A DNA stretch of 64,000 nucleotides from Lactiplantibacillus dongliensis (GTDB lineage: Bacteria > Bacillota > Bacilli > Lactobacillales > Lactobacillaceae): the NCBI RefSeq assembly GCF_005405105.1, contig NZ_BJDK01000009.1:41295-105294 (forward strand). Reading direction: 5' to 3'. Positions 15,884 through 24,511 of the stretch are shown piece after piece (the first letter of the stretch is position 1; every line of letters begins with the position of its first letter). The notes under the pieces were generated by a model, which saw only the letters and a program-made list of their open reading frames with translations, was not told where the DNA came from and made no database searches. A program made the translations under genes and the position numbers.

Positions 15884-16139
15884 TAGTCTGATTACAGAAG
15901 AACTAAAAAATTCTGAGTTTGCTGCAGCCTACCGTGATGAGGGAGAGTTGCTTGATACGGCTATTGCCCTTTATCACGCTCGTGAATTAGCAGGCTTAAC
16001 TCAGGCCGAGCTGGCGGAACGAGCTTCGACAACGCAATCTACTATTGCCAGAATTGAACGTGGTGACAATGTGTCGTTCAGCAAGTACGCACAAATTGCA
16101 CATGCATTAGGCAAGCGTGTAAAAGTTAGCTTTGAATAA
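15864..16139 (+). CDS. HigA-like antitoxin, XRE family
   Basis: About 91 residues. The helix-turn-helix reads LTQAELAERASTTQSTIARIE (near residues 44-64, one base pattern shown in part), followed by FSKYAQIAHALGKRVKVSF, the typical ending for antitoxins paired with Gp49-like toxins. The start is the ATG at 15864, five bases after AAGGA, inside the last 20 bases of the toxin gene. An upstream ATG at 15837 lacks a good site. Overlap means coupled translation. The protein should bind both its promoter and the toxin. Confidence 0.85.
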   Translation: MITMKVDSLITEELKNSEFAAAYRDEGELLDTAIALYHARELAGLTQAELAERASTTQSTIARIERGDNVSFSKYAQIAHALGKRVKVSFE

Positions 16140-16221
16140 AAATCTTTATTTTTGGACCATCTCACAGCTGACCCTGCATTCGTATTGCTGCCATACTATA
16201 GTCACGTGGAACCTATGAACG

Positions 16222-16329
16222 ATGAATGATTTTAGAAATAGGAGAAAAAATGAAAAAGTTGGGTTTGGTGTATCACTTGAGAAAGGTGATTTCAAACTAG
16301 AAATTCCAAAAATTGTGCACTTTATCTAA
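16222..16329 (+). CDS. Possible 35-residue ORF or gene remnant
   Basis: An ATG at 16222 opens a 35-codon frame with a protein-like composition. It has a basic start (NDFRNRRKNEK), then alternating polar/apolar strands (VGFGVSLEKGDFKLEIPK) and a hydrophobic end. It has only a weak ribosome site. A different ATG at 16250 with a stronger AGGAG gives a 16-codon peptide in another frame. It lies between the antitoxin gene and the right direct repeat, so it may be a remnant of the element that brought in the module. No function is proposed. Confidence 0.3.
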   Translation: MNDFRNRRKNEKVGFGVSLEKGDFKLEIPKIVHFI

Positions 16330-16350
16330 AGGTTGAAAGTTAATAATGTA
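16328..16350 (+). repeat. Direct repeat, right of higBA module
   Basis: Near copy of the repeat at 15238-15258 (GTTGAAAGTTAATA shared exactly). It starts at the stop codon of the small ORF. Confidence 0.5.
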
Positions 16351-16469
16351 CAGTAAAGGGGCTTATGTCACAGCCCCAATGCGCAATAAATCAGGAAATA
16401 CTAATATTCAATGCCACAGGTCTTTTGTATCAAGGTGTGTGGTTTGTTTTGTGCTTTTAATCTTTAGAC

Positions 16470-16517
16470 AAAAAACTCATGCTGACTGTAACTAAGTGAT
16501 AGTCAACATGAGTTTTT
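16470..16517 (-). terminator. Terminator of the helD-like gene
   Basis: AAAAAACTCATG and CATGAGTTTTTT are inverted, with an inner GACT/AGTC pair. It follows the minus-strand helicase gene and is symmetric enough to act on both strands. Confidence 0.88.
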
Positions 16518-16537
16518 TATATAGTGGTGTTTTGAAT

Positions 16538-18361
16538 TTAGTCTATTGGCCCTGAATCAGTTATTAATGTTAACGTTTTGGTGCCGCGCGAAGTGGCCAC
16601 ATAGCGACGATGATCGCCAGTTTCAGTATCCAAATAATAAGGATTCGTCCAATCGACAATGATCGCATGATCAAATTCTAGGCCTTTAGCAACCGGCAAT
16701 GCCATCAGATTAAGCCCCGGTTGCACCGTTTGATGGCCGGCAGCTGTCAAATGATGGGCAATTGGAAACTGGGTTGCTAGCGTATCAGCACTAGCTTGAT
16801 TAGGAGTAATAATGCCTACACTTTGGCCGTTTTGGATGGGTAACTGATCAAGCACCGATTTTAAATCCGCGGTGGTGACTGTTTGTGGTGTCAGACCATT
16901 GGCTTGCACAGCTTTAATTCGCGATTGCCAATCACCAGCGAATTGCGCAAAATAGGTCGTAATGGCCCCAGTCGCTCGATAACTAGTGGTTAATTGGAGC
17001 GGCTGAATCGTCTGATTGGTGAAATAGGCGGCAATGTCTGGTGCTTGGCCGGTTAAACGTTGCCGATGATCACCAACAATTGTCAGTTGCGCTTTAGTGA
17101 ATAACGCTTGTAGCATCAGCCAAGTATCAGCATCATAATCTTGGGCTTCATCGACAAAAAGCGCGGCGGTAGTGGTTTGTTGATAGTTGGTGATTTTAAT
17201 TAAGAGATAGAGTTGGTCATAGGTGGTTAGGGTCGCCAAGTGCCATTGCGCAGCTAACGCGTCCCAGTCTAACCAGTGACTGACATCTGCAGGTAATTGC
17301 TGCATTGCCGTTAGCCATCGCCAAGCATGTTGCATGCGATTTAAAAATGAGTCTTGGCTGTCAGTTTGGGCATAAGCTTGTGGTGATAACCCTGCCGGGG
17401 TCGGAAGGAAGGGCTGTTGCAACAAACGATCCAAGGTTGCCAGATGGTTATCAGCTAGGTTAGTCACTGTTAACCCCAAGCGAGTACCGACTGCTTGGAT
17501 TAAGTTGGCGTAAGTACTAGTCAATGGTTCAGCTTCACCCAGGGCTGGTAACACGCCGCGAATATAGCGACTAAAAGCGGTATTCGGTGTCAAAATCAAG
17601 ATGTCGGCACTGGTCCAAGTGTCGCGGTGACGGTAAAGTTGGTAAGCCACGCGTTGTAGTAATACCGAGGTCTTACCACTACCAGCAACGCCGTCAACTA
17701 GCACAACTTGATGGGTGCTTTCACGAATAATGGCGTTTTGTTCTTGTTGAATGGTGGCAGTGATCTCTTGTAAGCCACCGCTACGGTTCTCAGCTAAGAC
17801 GGCTAACAGTAACGGGTCACCAATCGCTGATTGCGTATTGACGACTTGTAACAATTGATCGTGGTCAATCACGAATTGCTGCCGCGCTAGCACAGTGACG
17901 GGAATGTCACGACCGTTTGCCTGATAACTGGTTGCGCCAGTGCGATTGGCGTAATAGGCATCGGCGACTGGGGCGCGCCAATCATAGACTAAGTCGTTGG
18001 CTTGGGCATCGATATAGCCGACTTTGCCTAAGTGGTAGGCTTCAGGGTCATCGTCACCATAGTCTAATTGTAGTTTAGCAAAATAAGCTTGTGGCAATAA
18101 TAATTTGGCATGGGCCAGTCGGGTCGCCGCTGTTTGTGCGCGGGTATTTAAGGTATCGATTTGGCGGTTATTGGCTTCGATACTGGCAAAGGTATCCAGC
18201 GTTTCAGTGTAGGTGCCCAAATCCAGATGACCGTCCGTTCCCAGTTGGCGTTTGACTTGCTTCGCTTCCGTGGACAAGTCGGCCAATTGGGTCGTAAGCG
18301 TCGCAATATCGTGTTGAAATTGTTGGTACAGCTTGTGCAAATGTTGGGTTTCAGTTAACAT
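16538..18361 (-). CDS. HelD-like UvrD/Rep-family helicase
   Basis: A 607-residue superfamily 1 ATPase. The order fits HelD, which recycles stalled RNA polymerase. There is an N-terminal coiled-coil region (residues 1-90), then YIDAQANDLVYDWRAPVADAYY, which is very typical of HelD (quoted as its shared core WRAPVADAYY). Walker A GVAGSGKT is at 224-231, motif II VDEAQD at 403-408, GDHRQ soon after, and late motifs GLEFDHAIIVD and YVATSRGTK. At 607 residues it is shorter than the roughly 775 of the Bacillus subtilis protein, mostly in the arm regions. The ATG follows GGAGGTGG. A general DNA helicase role is the alternative. Confidence 0.85.
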   Translation of the reverse strand: MLTETQHLHKLYQQFQHDIATLTTQLADLSTEAKQVKRQLGTDGHLDLGTYTETLDTFASIEANNRQIDTLNTRAQTAATRLAHAKLLLPQAYFAKLQLDYGDDDPEAYHLGKVGYIDAQANDLVYDWRAPVADAYYANRTGATSYQANGRDIPVTVLARQQFVIDHDQLLQVVNTQSAIGDPLLLAVLAENRSGGLQEITATIQQEQNAIIRESTHQVVLVDGVAGSGKTSVLLQRVAYQLYRHRDTWTSADILILTPNTAFSRYIRGVLPALGEAEPLTSTYANLIQAVGTRLGLTVTNLADNHLATLDRLLQQPFLPTPAGLSPQAYAQTDSQDSFLNRMQHAWRWLTAMQQLPADVSHWLDWDALAAQWHLATLTTYDQLYLLIKITNYQQTTTAALFVDEAQDYDADTWLMLQALFTKAQLTIVGDHRQRLTGQAPDIAAYFTNQTIQPLQLTTSYRATGAITTYFAQFAGDWQSRIKAVQANGLTPQTVTTADLKSVLDQLPIQNGQSVGIITPNQASADTLATQFPIAHHLTAAGHQTVQPGLNLMALPVAKGLEFDHAIIVDWTNPYYLDTETGDHRRYVATSRGTKTLTLITDSGPID

Positions 18362-18706
18362 GTTGCCACCACCTCCGAGCTACTAGTTTACACGCTTCGT
18401 GCTAAATTAATAGTCTATTTTTGGTAGCGTTAGCATGGTATAATAAAGACAAGGAAAAGTACCGTTGTTAGATTTGAACTGACTTTAAAAGCCATCGCCG
18501 ATTTTGGAGCGATGGCTTTTTTATGAATTAAAGAATAAAAAATTAACTATCATTTTTTAAGGCGTAATGGCTAGCTCTGTAATTGGTAGCTTGTGGGTAC
18601 CAACTAATTAAAAATAAAAAAATAGTTGGTTATTGTTAATAGCAAGAACTGATAATATCAGTCTTCGATACTGTCTAACGACCAACCTTGTCAGTAAACG
18701 GCTTGG
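18362..18706. other. Intergenic region between helD and lysR genes
   Basis: No protein gene was found. The left part holds a short promoter-to-terminator unit (18436-18522) described separately. The right part has an imperfect CCAACTAATT/AATAGTTGG hairpin near 18600-18635, which could end the minus-strand lysR transcript. Confidence 0.4.
18436..18522 (+). ncRNA. Candidate small RNA
   Basis: An extended -10 promoter element TGG-TATAAT (18436-18444) is followed within 50 bases by a strong terminator, AAAAGCCATCGC and GCGATGGCTTTTTT (18487-18522). No credible gene lies between them: the only frame after AAGGA is a five-codon TTG peptide. The predicted RNA is about 70 nucleotides. No -35 box is clear. 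It could instead be a short leftover leader. No known family was recognised. Confidence 0.4.
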
Positions 18707-19579
18707 CTAGCTAGTGGGCCATTTTTTAACTAAAGCGCTAATTAATGGTTTGACGCGGGCCTGCTGAGTTTTAAGATAAGCCGCGTAAATCGGCATTTGG
18801 GCATTCGCATCACTGATGGGGATTTCCACGCGACTATCATCGACGGTTAGTCGCGAATGATACGCGGTGTAGAATTGCGCAAGATTGGTGCTGAAGTATG
18901 GAAAGTCGGCGTATTCGGTGATCTCGGCTAAGGCGTCGAATTCTTTCTGGTAAAAAAACTTAGCATCGGGAATGGCTTGTTGAATGATGTCGCGCCACGG
19001 GCCAATTTTACTCAAAACAATAAAACTTAAGCCAGCCAGTTCTTTAAAGGTAATCTGGGATTGATTGGCTTGATACATAAATTTGTTCAAATTAACGGCT
19101 AGCTGTTCAGTCCCAATTAACTGACTTTTAATAGCTGTCGTTTGTAAAGGCTTGGCGGTAAACATTAAAGTTGCTGCGTTGCTGGTTAATGTTGTGGTCA
19201 CGTCAGTTGGTGTTACTAACTCAGCATTAATGGTCAATCTGAATTGATCATTAAACAACGGCAAAAGATACAACGGTCCAGGAATCGTCGTGCCAACTGT
19301 AATGGTTCGTTGTGTTTGATCAAAGTTTTGAATCTGCGTCACAAATTGATCTTGAGCCGTTAAGAGTTCTCGTGCTTGCTGTGCTGCGAGTTGACCAGTC
19401 GCGGTTAGGCTAAGCCGGTTGGGTTGACGATCGAATAAGATGACACCTAGATCAGTCTCCAGCTTTTGCATGCCACGGGTAATCGTCGGCTGGGTGACGT
19501 TTAATTTAGCGGCGGTCGCAGCCAATGTCCCGGTCTCGGCAAACGTCACGAGTTCTGCTAATAAGTAAGTTTCAAGCAT
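18707..19579 (-). CDS. LysR-family transcriptional regulator
   Basis: A 290-residue LysR regulator. The N-terminal winged helix is typical (FAETGTLAATAAKLNVTQPTITRG, then LETDLGVILFDRQPNRLSLT, each part of residues 13-55). It is followed by the two-lobed effector domain starting near ITVGTTIPGP. It is divergent from two aldo/keto reductase genes, with a 21-base perfect palindrome between them. It therefore probably activates or represses those genes in response to a small metabolite. The ATG at 19579 is preceded by GGGAAGTG. The inducer is unknown. Confidence 0.9.
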   Translation of the reverse strand: MLETYLLAELVTFAETGTLAATAAKLNVTQPTITRGMQKLETDLGVILFDRQPNRLSLTATGQLAAQQARELLTAQDQFVTQIQNFDQTQRTITVGTTIPGPLYLLPLFNDQFRLTINAELVTPTDVTTTLTSNAATLMFTAKPLQTTAIKSQLIGTEQLAVNLNKFMYQANQSQITFKELAGLSFIVLSKIGPWRDIIQQAIPDAKFFYQKEFDALAEITEYADFPYFSTNLAQFYTAYHSRLTVDDSRVEIPISDANAQMPIYAAYLKTQQARVKPLISALVKKWPTS

Positions 19580-19592
19580 GAGTTCACTTCCC

Positions 19593-19613
19593 AGTATACG
19601 TTACTAGTATACT
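19593..19613. promoter_or_regulatory. LysR binding site
   Basis: AGTATAC-GTTACTA-GTATACT is a perfect palindrome. It contains the T-N11-A LysR box and sits 13 bases upstream of the lysR start, about 80 bases before the first reductase gene. Confidence 0.65.
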
Positions 19614-19691
19614 AGCATGCTTAACTAGTAATTTTCAAATTCGCAGTCCGGGTCTAAACTAGCTTTATTCAGAAAAAAGTGAGGACTTAAA

Positions 19692-20564
19692 ATGATGACA
19701 ACTATTCCAACAGTAACTTTAAATAACGGCGTTGAGATGCCCCAACTGGGCTTTGGGGTCTTTCAAGTGCCAGATTTAGCCGAATGTGAAGCGGCCGTCA
19801 GTGATGCCTTGGCAGCCGGTTATCGATTAATCGATACCGCGACCGCGTATCAAAACGAAGCCGCAGTCGGGCGGGCCATTCAAAAGAGCGGAATTGACCG
19901 TAAAGACTTATTTATTACGTCGAAACTCTGGGTCTCTGAATTCACCTATGAACGGGCGAAGCAAGGGATCGATGAGTCACTACAACGGTTAGGCTTGGAT
20001 TATATGGACCTCTACTTGCTACACCAACCCTATGGTGACACGATGGGGGCTTGGCGTGCTTTGGAAGAAGCCTACCACGCTGGCAAGATTCGGGCGATCG
20101 GCGTCTCGAACTTCTATGCGGATCAATTAAAAAATCTAGAATTAACGATGACGGTCCAACCAGCCTTGAACCAAATCGAAGTTAACCCTTGGTATCAACA
20201 GCCTAAAGAAGTGCAATTCAATCAGCATGAACAAGTTCGGGTGGAAGCTTGGGCCCCATTTGCAGAAGGCAAACAAGGGCTCTTTACGAATGCAACCATT
20301 GCTAAAATTGCACAGGCTCATGGTAAGTCGAATGGGCAAGTTATCCTACGGTGGTTATTACAACGCGGGATTACCGTTATTCCCAAGTCGGTTCATCGCA
20401 GTCGCATGGTTGAAAACATGGCTGTGTTTGACTTTGAGTTAAGTGACGCTGAGATGCAGACGATGGCAAGCTTAGATCAAGGGGTGAGCCAATTCTTTGA
20501 CCACCGTGATCCGGTCACCATTGAACAGATCTTTGGCGCTAGTTTGAAAAAGTTACATGAATAA
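19692..20564 (+). CDS. Aldo/keto reductase, first of two
   Basis: A 290-residue NADPH-dependent reductase of the AKR5-like group common in lactic acid bacteria (2,5-diketo-gluconate reductase/glyoxal reductase type). The catalytic tetrad is visible: Asp in LIDTATAY (about 49), its Tyr, Lys in TSKLWV (about 79), and His in LLHQPYGD. The cofactor end carries VIPKSVHRSRM. The ATG at 19692 follows GTGAGGA. The next gene begins 12 bases after its stop and encodes a related enzyme, so the pair is one operon, probably controlled by the divergent LysR. Likely substrates are small aldehydes or ketones. Confidence 0.9.
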   Translation: MMTTIPTVTLNNGVEMPQLGFGVFQVPDLAECEAAVSDALAAGYRLIDTATAYQNEAAVGRAIQKSGIDRKDLFITSKLWVSEFTYERAKQGIDESLQRLGLDYMDLYLLHQPYGDTMGAWRALEEAYHAGKIRAIGVSNFYADQLKNLELTMTVQPALNQIEVNPWYQQPKEVQFNQHEQVRVEAWAPFAEGKQGLFTNATIAKIAQAHGKSNGQVILRWLLQRGITVIPKSVHRSRMVENMAVFDFELSDAEMQTMASLDQGVSQFFDHRDPVTIEQIFGASLKKLHE

Positions 20565-20576
20565 GCGAGGACATTA

Positions 20577-21443
20577 ATGATGACAACACCGACAATTAAA
20601 TTAAATGATGGTCATGAAATTCCAGCGATTGGTTTCGGTACGTTCCAGATCCCAAATGACGGGTCGACGTATGCGGCGGTTAAAGCAGCGTTAGCGGTCG
20701 GGTATCGACATATCGATACCGCCGTAGCTTACTTTAACGAGGCTGAAGTCGGCCGGGCCGTTCGTGATAGTGGGATTCCGCGTGAACAAATTTGGGTAAC
20801 CAGTAAGTTATGGCTACAAGACTTTGGTTTTGAAGCCGCTACAAAAGCGATTGACGTTTCCTTACAGCAGTTAGGCTTGGATTATATGGATCTCTACTTG
20901 ATTCACCAACCTTATGGCGATGTGCCTGGGGCTTGGCGAGCAATGGAAGCCGCGCAAAAAGCGGGTAAAATTCGGTCAATCGGGGTCTCCAATATGACGC
21001 CTAAAATTTGGCAACAATTCGTACCGCAATTTGAAACGTTGCCGGCCGTGAACCAAGTGGAATTTAATCCTTACTTCCAACAACGGGCGTTACGGGATTT
21101 GATTACTCCCGCTGGCGTTAAACTAGAAGCGTGGGCGCCCTTGGGTCAAGGCAATCAGGCTTTATTGACTGATCCTGTCGTGGTTAAGCTAGCCCAAAAG
21201 TATGGTAAAGATGTGGGTCAAGTGATCTTACGTTTTGAAAACCAAAGTGGGATTATCGTCTTCCCCAAGTCGGTTCATGCCAGTCGAATTAAGAGTAATC
21301 TGGATATTTTTGACTTTGAATTGACCGCTGATGAGATGGCTGAAATGCGGGCATTAGATCAGAATAAGGGACAGCATGATCCGGATGCGGCGGGTGTTAA
21401 GGACATGTTACTGCAGGCTTTTGATGTCCATGCTAATGATTAA
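20577..21443 (+). CDS. Aldo/keto reductase, second of two
   Basis: A 288-residue enzyme closely related to the one before it, probably by tandem duplication. It has the tetrad Asp in HIDTAVAY, Tyr, Lys in TSKLWL and His in IHQPYGD, plus the NADP-binding end IVFPKSVHASRI. The ATG at 20577 is preceded by GCGAGGA. Differences are concentrated in the substrate loops (NMTPKIWQQF in place of NFYADQLKNL) and the C-terminus, which suggests different aldehyde preferences. The operon ends at a terminator shared with the convergent tautomerase. Confidence 0.9.
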   Translation: MMTTPTIKLNDGHEIPAIGFGTFQIPNDGSTYAAVKAALAVGYRHIDTAVAYFNEAEVGRAVRDSGIPREQIWVTSKLWLQDFGFEAATKAIDVSLQQLGLDYMDLYLIHQPYGDVPGAWRAMEAAQKAGKIRSIGVSNMTPKIWQQFVPQFETLPAVNQVEFNPYFQQRALRDLITPAGVKLEAWAPLGQGNQALLTDPVVVKLAQKYGKDVGQVILRFENQSGIIVFPKSVHASRIKSNLDIFDFELTADEMAEMRALDQNKGQHDPDAAGVKDMLLQAFDVHAND

Positions 21444-21461
21444 CTAAATTTGTGACAAATG

Positions 21462-21503
21462 AAAATCCGGTATGACCTTGTTTAAAAGGATACCGGATTT
21501 TTT
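21462..21503. terminator. Terminator between reductase operon and tautomerase
   Basis: AAAATCCGGTAT and ATACCGGATTTTTT are inverted. It acts for the plus-strand operon and abuts the end of the minus-strand tautomerase frame. Confidence 0.92.
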
Positions 21504-21504
21504 G

Positions 21505-21901
21505 TCAATCTAATTTGCCGTTCATGAATTGCGCTTCACCATTGCCAAAGCTCCAATCAGCTTTCGTATTGCTGACAAGATTAATCATTACATCGGCAGG
21601 ATCGACGTCGGCACCAACCAACTTGGAGTGCTTTTACCAAGTGTGCGTAAAAACGCCGCTTATCGGCTTCTGCGCGGGGACTAGAAGTTAAACTGAACAT
21701 TAGGAACTTTTCAGTCCGTTCAAAGCCTAAGCCAACATCTTCAATAATCATTTCTTCCGGATCATGTTGAGTGACAATCTGGTAACGATCACGGAGCAAT
21801 AAGTGTAATTCTTCCGTGGCAACTTTGTAGGCAATATCTAAAATAGTCTTAATTTCAGTTTTGCTGCGACCGCGGAACATATCAATTCGCATTAATGGCA
21901 T
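21505..21901 (-). pseudogene. Tautomerase-family protein, frameshifted
   Basis: Reading from the ATG at 21901 (after GAAGGAG) gives a tautomerase-like protein with the N-terminal PLMRIDMFRGRSKTEI and EKFLMFSLTSSPRAEADKRRFYAHLVKAL. It then changes frame near 21615-21625 and would end at 21581 with a basic, Cys-rich tail unlike the family. One base further on, the normal C-terminus continues: DPADVMINLVSNTKADWSFG and NGEAQFMNGK, with its stop at 21505. Total length is 397 bases, one more than 132 codons, so a single inserted base (probably a C in CTC(C)AAG) explains it. The N-terminal Pro after Met, the usual catalytic residue, is present. Confidence 0.82.
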
Positions 21902-22166
21902 TTTACAGGCACTCCTTCGATTGGTTGCGTTTATTTTCGATTAGCTTAGCACTGTTCAGTGACTGAATAAACTAAAGTTACTTATTAATTGTGAGCTAGC
22001 TAATCACAAGACTTAGTTTAGTCGGTTTGTTGTTGAAAAGACTTGATAATTATCAAGTGCAAATAGCCTGAATCGGTGAAGTTTTTAGTTCTTTTATCAA
22101 AAATAAAACGATTCCATAAATTAATTTGTTATGATAGGTATAAATATTTAAAAGGAGTTGCAGCAA

Positions 22167-23795
22167 ATGGATTGGGAAGGCTTATTTGCGCCACAGATTT
22201 TAGATCGTGGTTTGGATTACTACCAGCGTGGGTTAGTCACTAACTTTGTCACAACTAAAGGACAAATTCAGGCCAATGTTCTCGGAACTGAAAGATATCG
22301 AGTGACATTGACAGTGCAAGATGATCAGTTAGTAGATGCAGATTGTGACTGCCCTTATGCGGCAGAGGGTGAATATTGTAAACACATGGCTGCTGTTTTA
22401 TTTATGTTAGATGAAACACCGACTACGCCAGCAGTGGCAGCCGCTGATATTAATGACTTAGTGGCCCAAGCAGATGACCAGCAAGTGCGTACCTTTTTGA
22501 CAACGTTATTACAAGCTGATAATCGTTTAGTCTTGCGGTTTAAAGCCACATTAGGTCAAAAGATGACGACTGATTTAGGCGATTATCGGCAACAAATCGA
22601 CGATATATTCAACGCTTATATGGATCGTTATGGTTTTATTGACTATGAATCGGCTAGTGATTTTGAAGTCGATCTGACTGATTTCATGACGACTGATATT
22701 GCCGACTTGATTAGTCCTGAACAAGTTGACCTACCAAGTACGTTGCTTGAAGAAATCATGATCAAGCTTGCCCAACTTGAGATTGATGACTCTGATGGTG
22801 AGTTAATGATGCTAATGGACAATTGTAGCGATGTTTGGCAACAAATTTTGGAACAAGCAAATTTACCTGCAAAACGGCAATTGTTTGATTGGTTGCGTAG
22901 TCAGTTAACTGAAAAAATGGCCTTACTTGAAGAGGTGATCGAAGACCTACTCTTTGATAACTTTAAAGAATCGGAATTTATGGCAACCAAACTGACCTGG
23001 ACGGCCGAAAAACTGAAACAGGCAAAAAAGATTGACGATGATTGGGTAAGTAGTTTGACCGCTGAAAAGTGGGCCTTGTATCATGTTCAAACTTTAGTCG
23101 CGTTAAAACGACCGAATGCTGAAATTGACCAATTTTTTCAAGAAAACAGTCAATATAGTCGAGTACGCCAGTATATTATTGATCGTTGTATACAGCAATA
23201 TGATTTTGATCGGGCAATTCAGTTATTAAAAGCTGGTAAGCAGCAGGCCAATGGAATCATCAGACGCCAGTTTAGTGTTCAGTTAAAGGACCTATTCCAC
23301 CAATTAAAACGACCAGCAGATTACCAACAAGCCTTATGGTCGTTACTGACGACTGATACATCGGTTGATATGGGGCTTTACCATGACTATAAGCGATTAT
23401 TTTCTGACAATCAGTGGCCGGTTGAGCGGGAAAAGCTTTTGTCAGCGATAAAAGAATATGTTGATATTAAACCAATCCTAGCTGATGAACGACTCCTGCA
23501 ACCATTGTTGACCGCCGTTTTAGCAGATGATGGCTTAGAGAGTGTCCAAACTTATGAAAAATTGTTAAAACCAAAATTTGCTAAAGCGTTATTGACTAAG
23601 TATGTCGTCACACTGCAAGCAATGGCCGAAAAAACAGGCGGTCGCAAGTATTATCAGCAACTAGTGGCAATTTTAAGACGGATGCTACGCTACCCACAAG
23701 GAAAATCGGTCGTGGTGCAAGTGATTGCTGACTGGCGTGAACGTTATGGTCGACGCCGAGCGATGATGGATGAATTAGATCGGTTGGACATTTGA
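22167..23795 (+). CDS. SWIM zinc-finger protein
   Basis: About 542 residues. The N-terminus has a SWIM-type zinc site (DADCDCPYA, then EYCKHMAAVLF, near residues 55-80), with the CxC...CxH ligands. The remainder is helical, acidic and without recognisable catalytic motifs. It is rich in repeated helical hairpins, as in large SWIM proteins of lactobacilli. SWIM domains bind DNA or proteins, and the partner here is unknown. The start is the ATG at 22167, because AAAGGAG ends nine bases upstream; a TTG at 22158 touches that site. The gene is monocistronic and ends before a convergent terminator. Confidence 0.85.
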   Translation: MDWEGLFAPQILDRGLDYYQRGLVTNFVTTKGQIQANVLGTERYRVTLTVQDDQLVDADCDCPYAAEGEYCKHMAAVLFMLDETPTTPAVAAADINDLVAQADDQQVRTFLTTLLQADNRLVLRFKATLGQKMTTDLGDYRQQIDDIFNAYMDRYGFIDYESASDFEVDLTDFMTTDIADLISPEQVDLPSTLLEEIMIKLAQLEIDDSDGELMMLMDNCSDVWQQILEQANLPAKRQLFDWLRSQLTEKMALLEEVIEDLLFDNFKESEFMATKLTWTAEKLKQAKKIDDDWVSSLTAEKWALYHVQTLVALKRPNAEIDQFFQENSQYSRVRQYIIDRCIQQYDFDRAIQLLKAGKQQANGIIRRQFSVQLKDLFHQLKRPADYQQALWSLLTTDTSVDMGLYHDYKRLFSDNQWPVEREKLLSAIKEYVDIKPILADERLLQPLLTAVLADDGLESVQTYEKLLKPKFAKALLTKYVVTLQAMAEKTGGRKYYQQLVAILRRMLRYPQGKSVVVQVIADWRERYGRRRAMMDELDRLDI

Positions 23796-23854
23796 ATTTA
23801 TTGAGAAGACGTGTGAACATAGATTAATTAGTTTGAAAATAGGATGATTTTATA

Positions 23855-23903
23855 AAAACCGCGCTATGATTGCGTCAAAATGCAGTCATAGCGCGGTTAG
23901 TTT
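23855..23903. terminator. Bidirectional terminator
   Basis: AAAAACCGCGCTATGA and TCATAGCGCGGTT are inverted, with inner TTGCG/TGCAG. It lies between the SWIM gene and the convergent lipoprotein gene. Confidence 0.88.
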
Positions 23904-23926
23904 GTCAGAGATTAATTAGCTTACGA

Positions 23927-24511
23927 TTAATACCGAGGTCGGCGTGGTGATTGTTGATAACCAGCGGCCTGTGCCGCAGCTTCATCAGCGAATGGCACGG
24001 CATTGCGGGGACGGTAACCACGGTAATTTTGGGCTGGCATGTAATAGAGCATGGTACGTGAATCGCCCCAAACCCGTGAATCACCGGCAGTGGACACTTT
24101 ATTATCAGGGACCCCTGTGGTTGTTGGGTGGGTCTGCGTGGTAGTGCTGCTAGTTGCTGAAGATGTGGCAGTGACACTGGAACTGGACGCTGCCGAACTT
24201 GAACTTGCTTGGGTAACCCTACTTGCAGAACTAGTGTCTGATTCTGAATCACTAGTAGCAGTATCTGATGATTCGGATTCACTGTCAGAATTTTCATCGG
24301 CACTGCTTGAATCTTTATCTTCATCCTCGTCTTCGTCGATACTATTCGAATCTTTATCCTCCTCATCATCTTTATCGGTTGTGTGCGAAACAGATTCAGT
24401 TGCCGAGTCATCGTTTGAGTCAGTGGTGGTGTCGCTCGTCTGACAACCAATCAAAAGAACACTCAGCATCACCAATATTAATCCTAAACACAACTGTTTA
24501 ACGCTTTTCAA
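23927..24511 (-). CDS. Ser/Asp-rich lipoprotein with a sunset-like C-terminal domain
   Basis: About 194 residues. The signal peptide ends in a lipobox, LLIGC, with the lipidated Cys at residue 23. A low-complexity linker of Asp, Glu, Ser and Thr follows to about residue 140. A short C-terminal domain has RVWGDSRTMLYYMP, PRNAVPFADEAAAQAAGY and a basic end, as in the small 'sunset'/Ada-like domains found at the end of secreted nucleases. The usual Cys of that fold is absent. The start is TTG 24511: GGAGG stands eight bases before it, and all upstream starts place that site inside the gene. A role at the cell surface is likely; the ligand is unknown. Confidence 0.75.
   Translation of the reverse strand: MKSVKQLCLGLILVMLSVLLIGCQTSDTTTDSNDDSATESVSHTTDKDDEEDKDSNSIDEDEDEDKDSSSADENSDSESESSDTATSDSESDTSSASRVTQASSSSAASSSSVTATSSATSSTTTQTHPTTTGVPDNKVSTAGDSRVWGDSRTMLYYMPAQNYRGYRPRNAVPFADEAAAQAAGYQQSPRRPRY

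Noticed and set aside
23944..24501. Long plus-strand and other-frame open reading frames across the lipoprotein gene
   Set aside because: They are rich in Ser/Asp or Val/Leu because of the low-complexity linker on the minus strand. None has a ribosome site. The minus-strand frame has a lipobox and a folded C-terminus.
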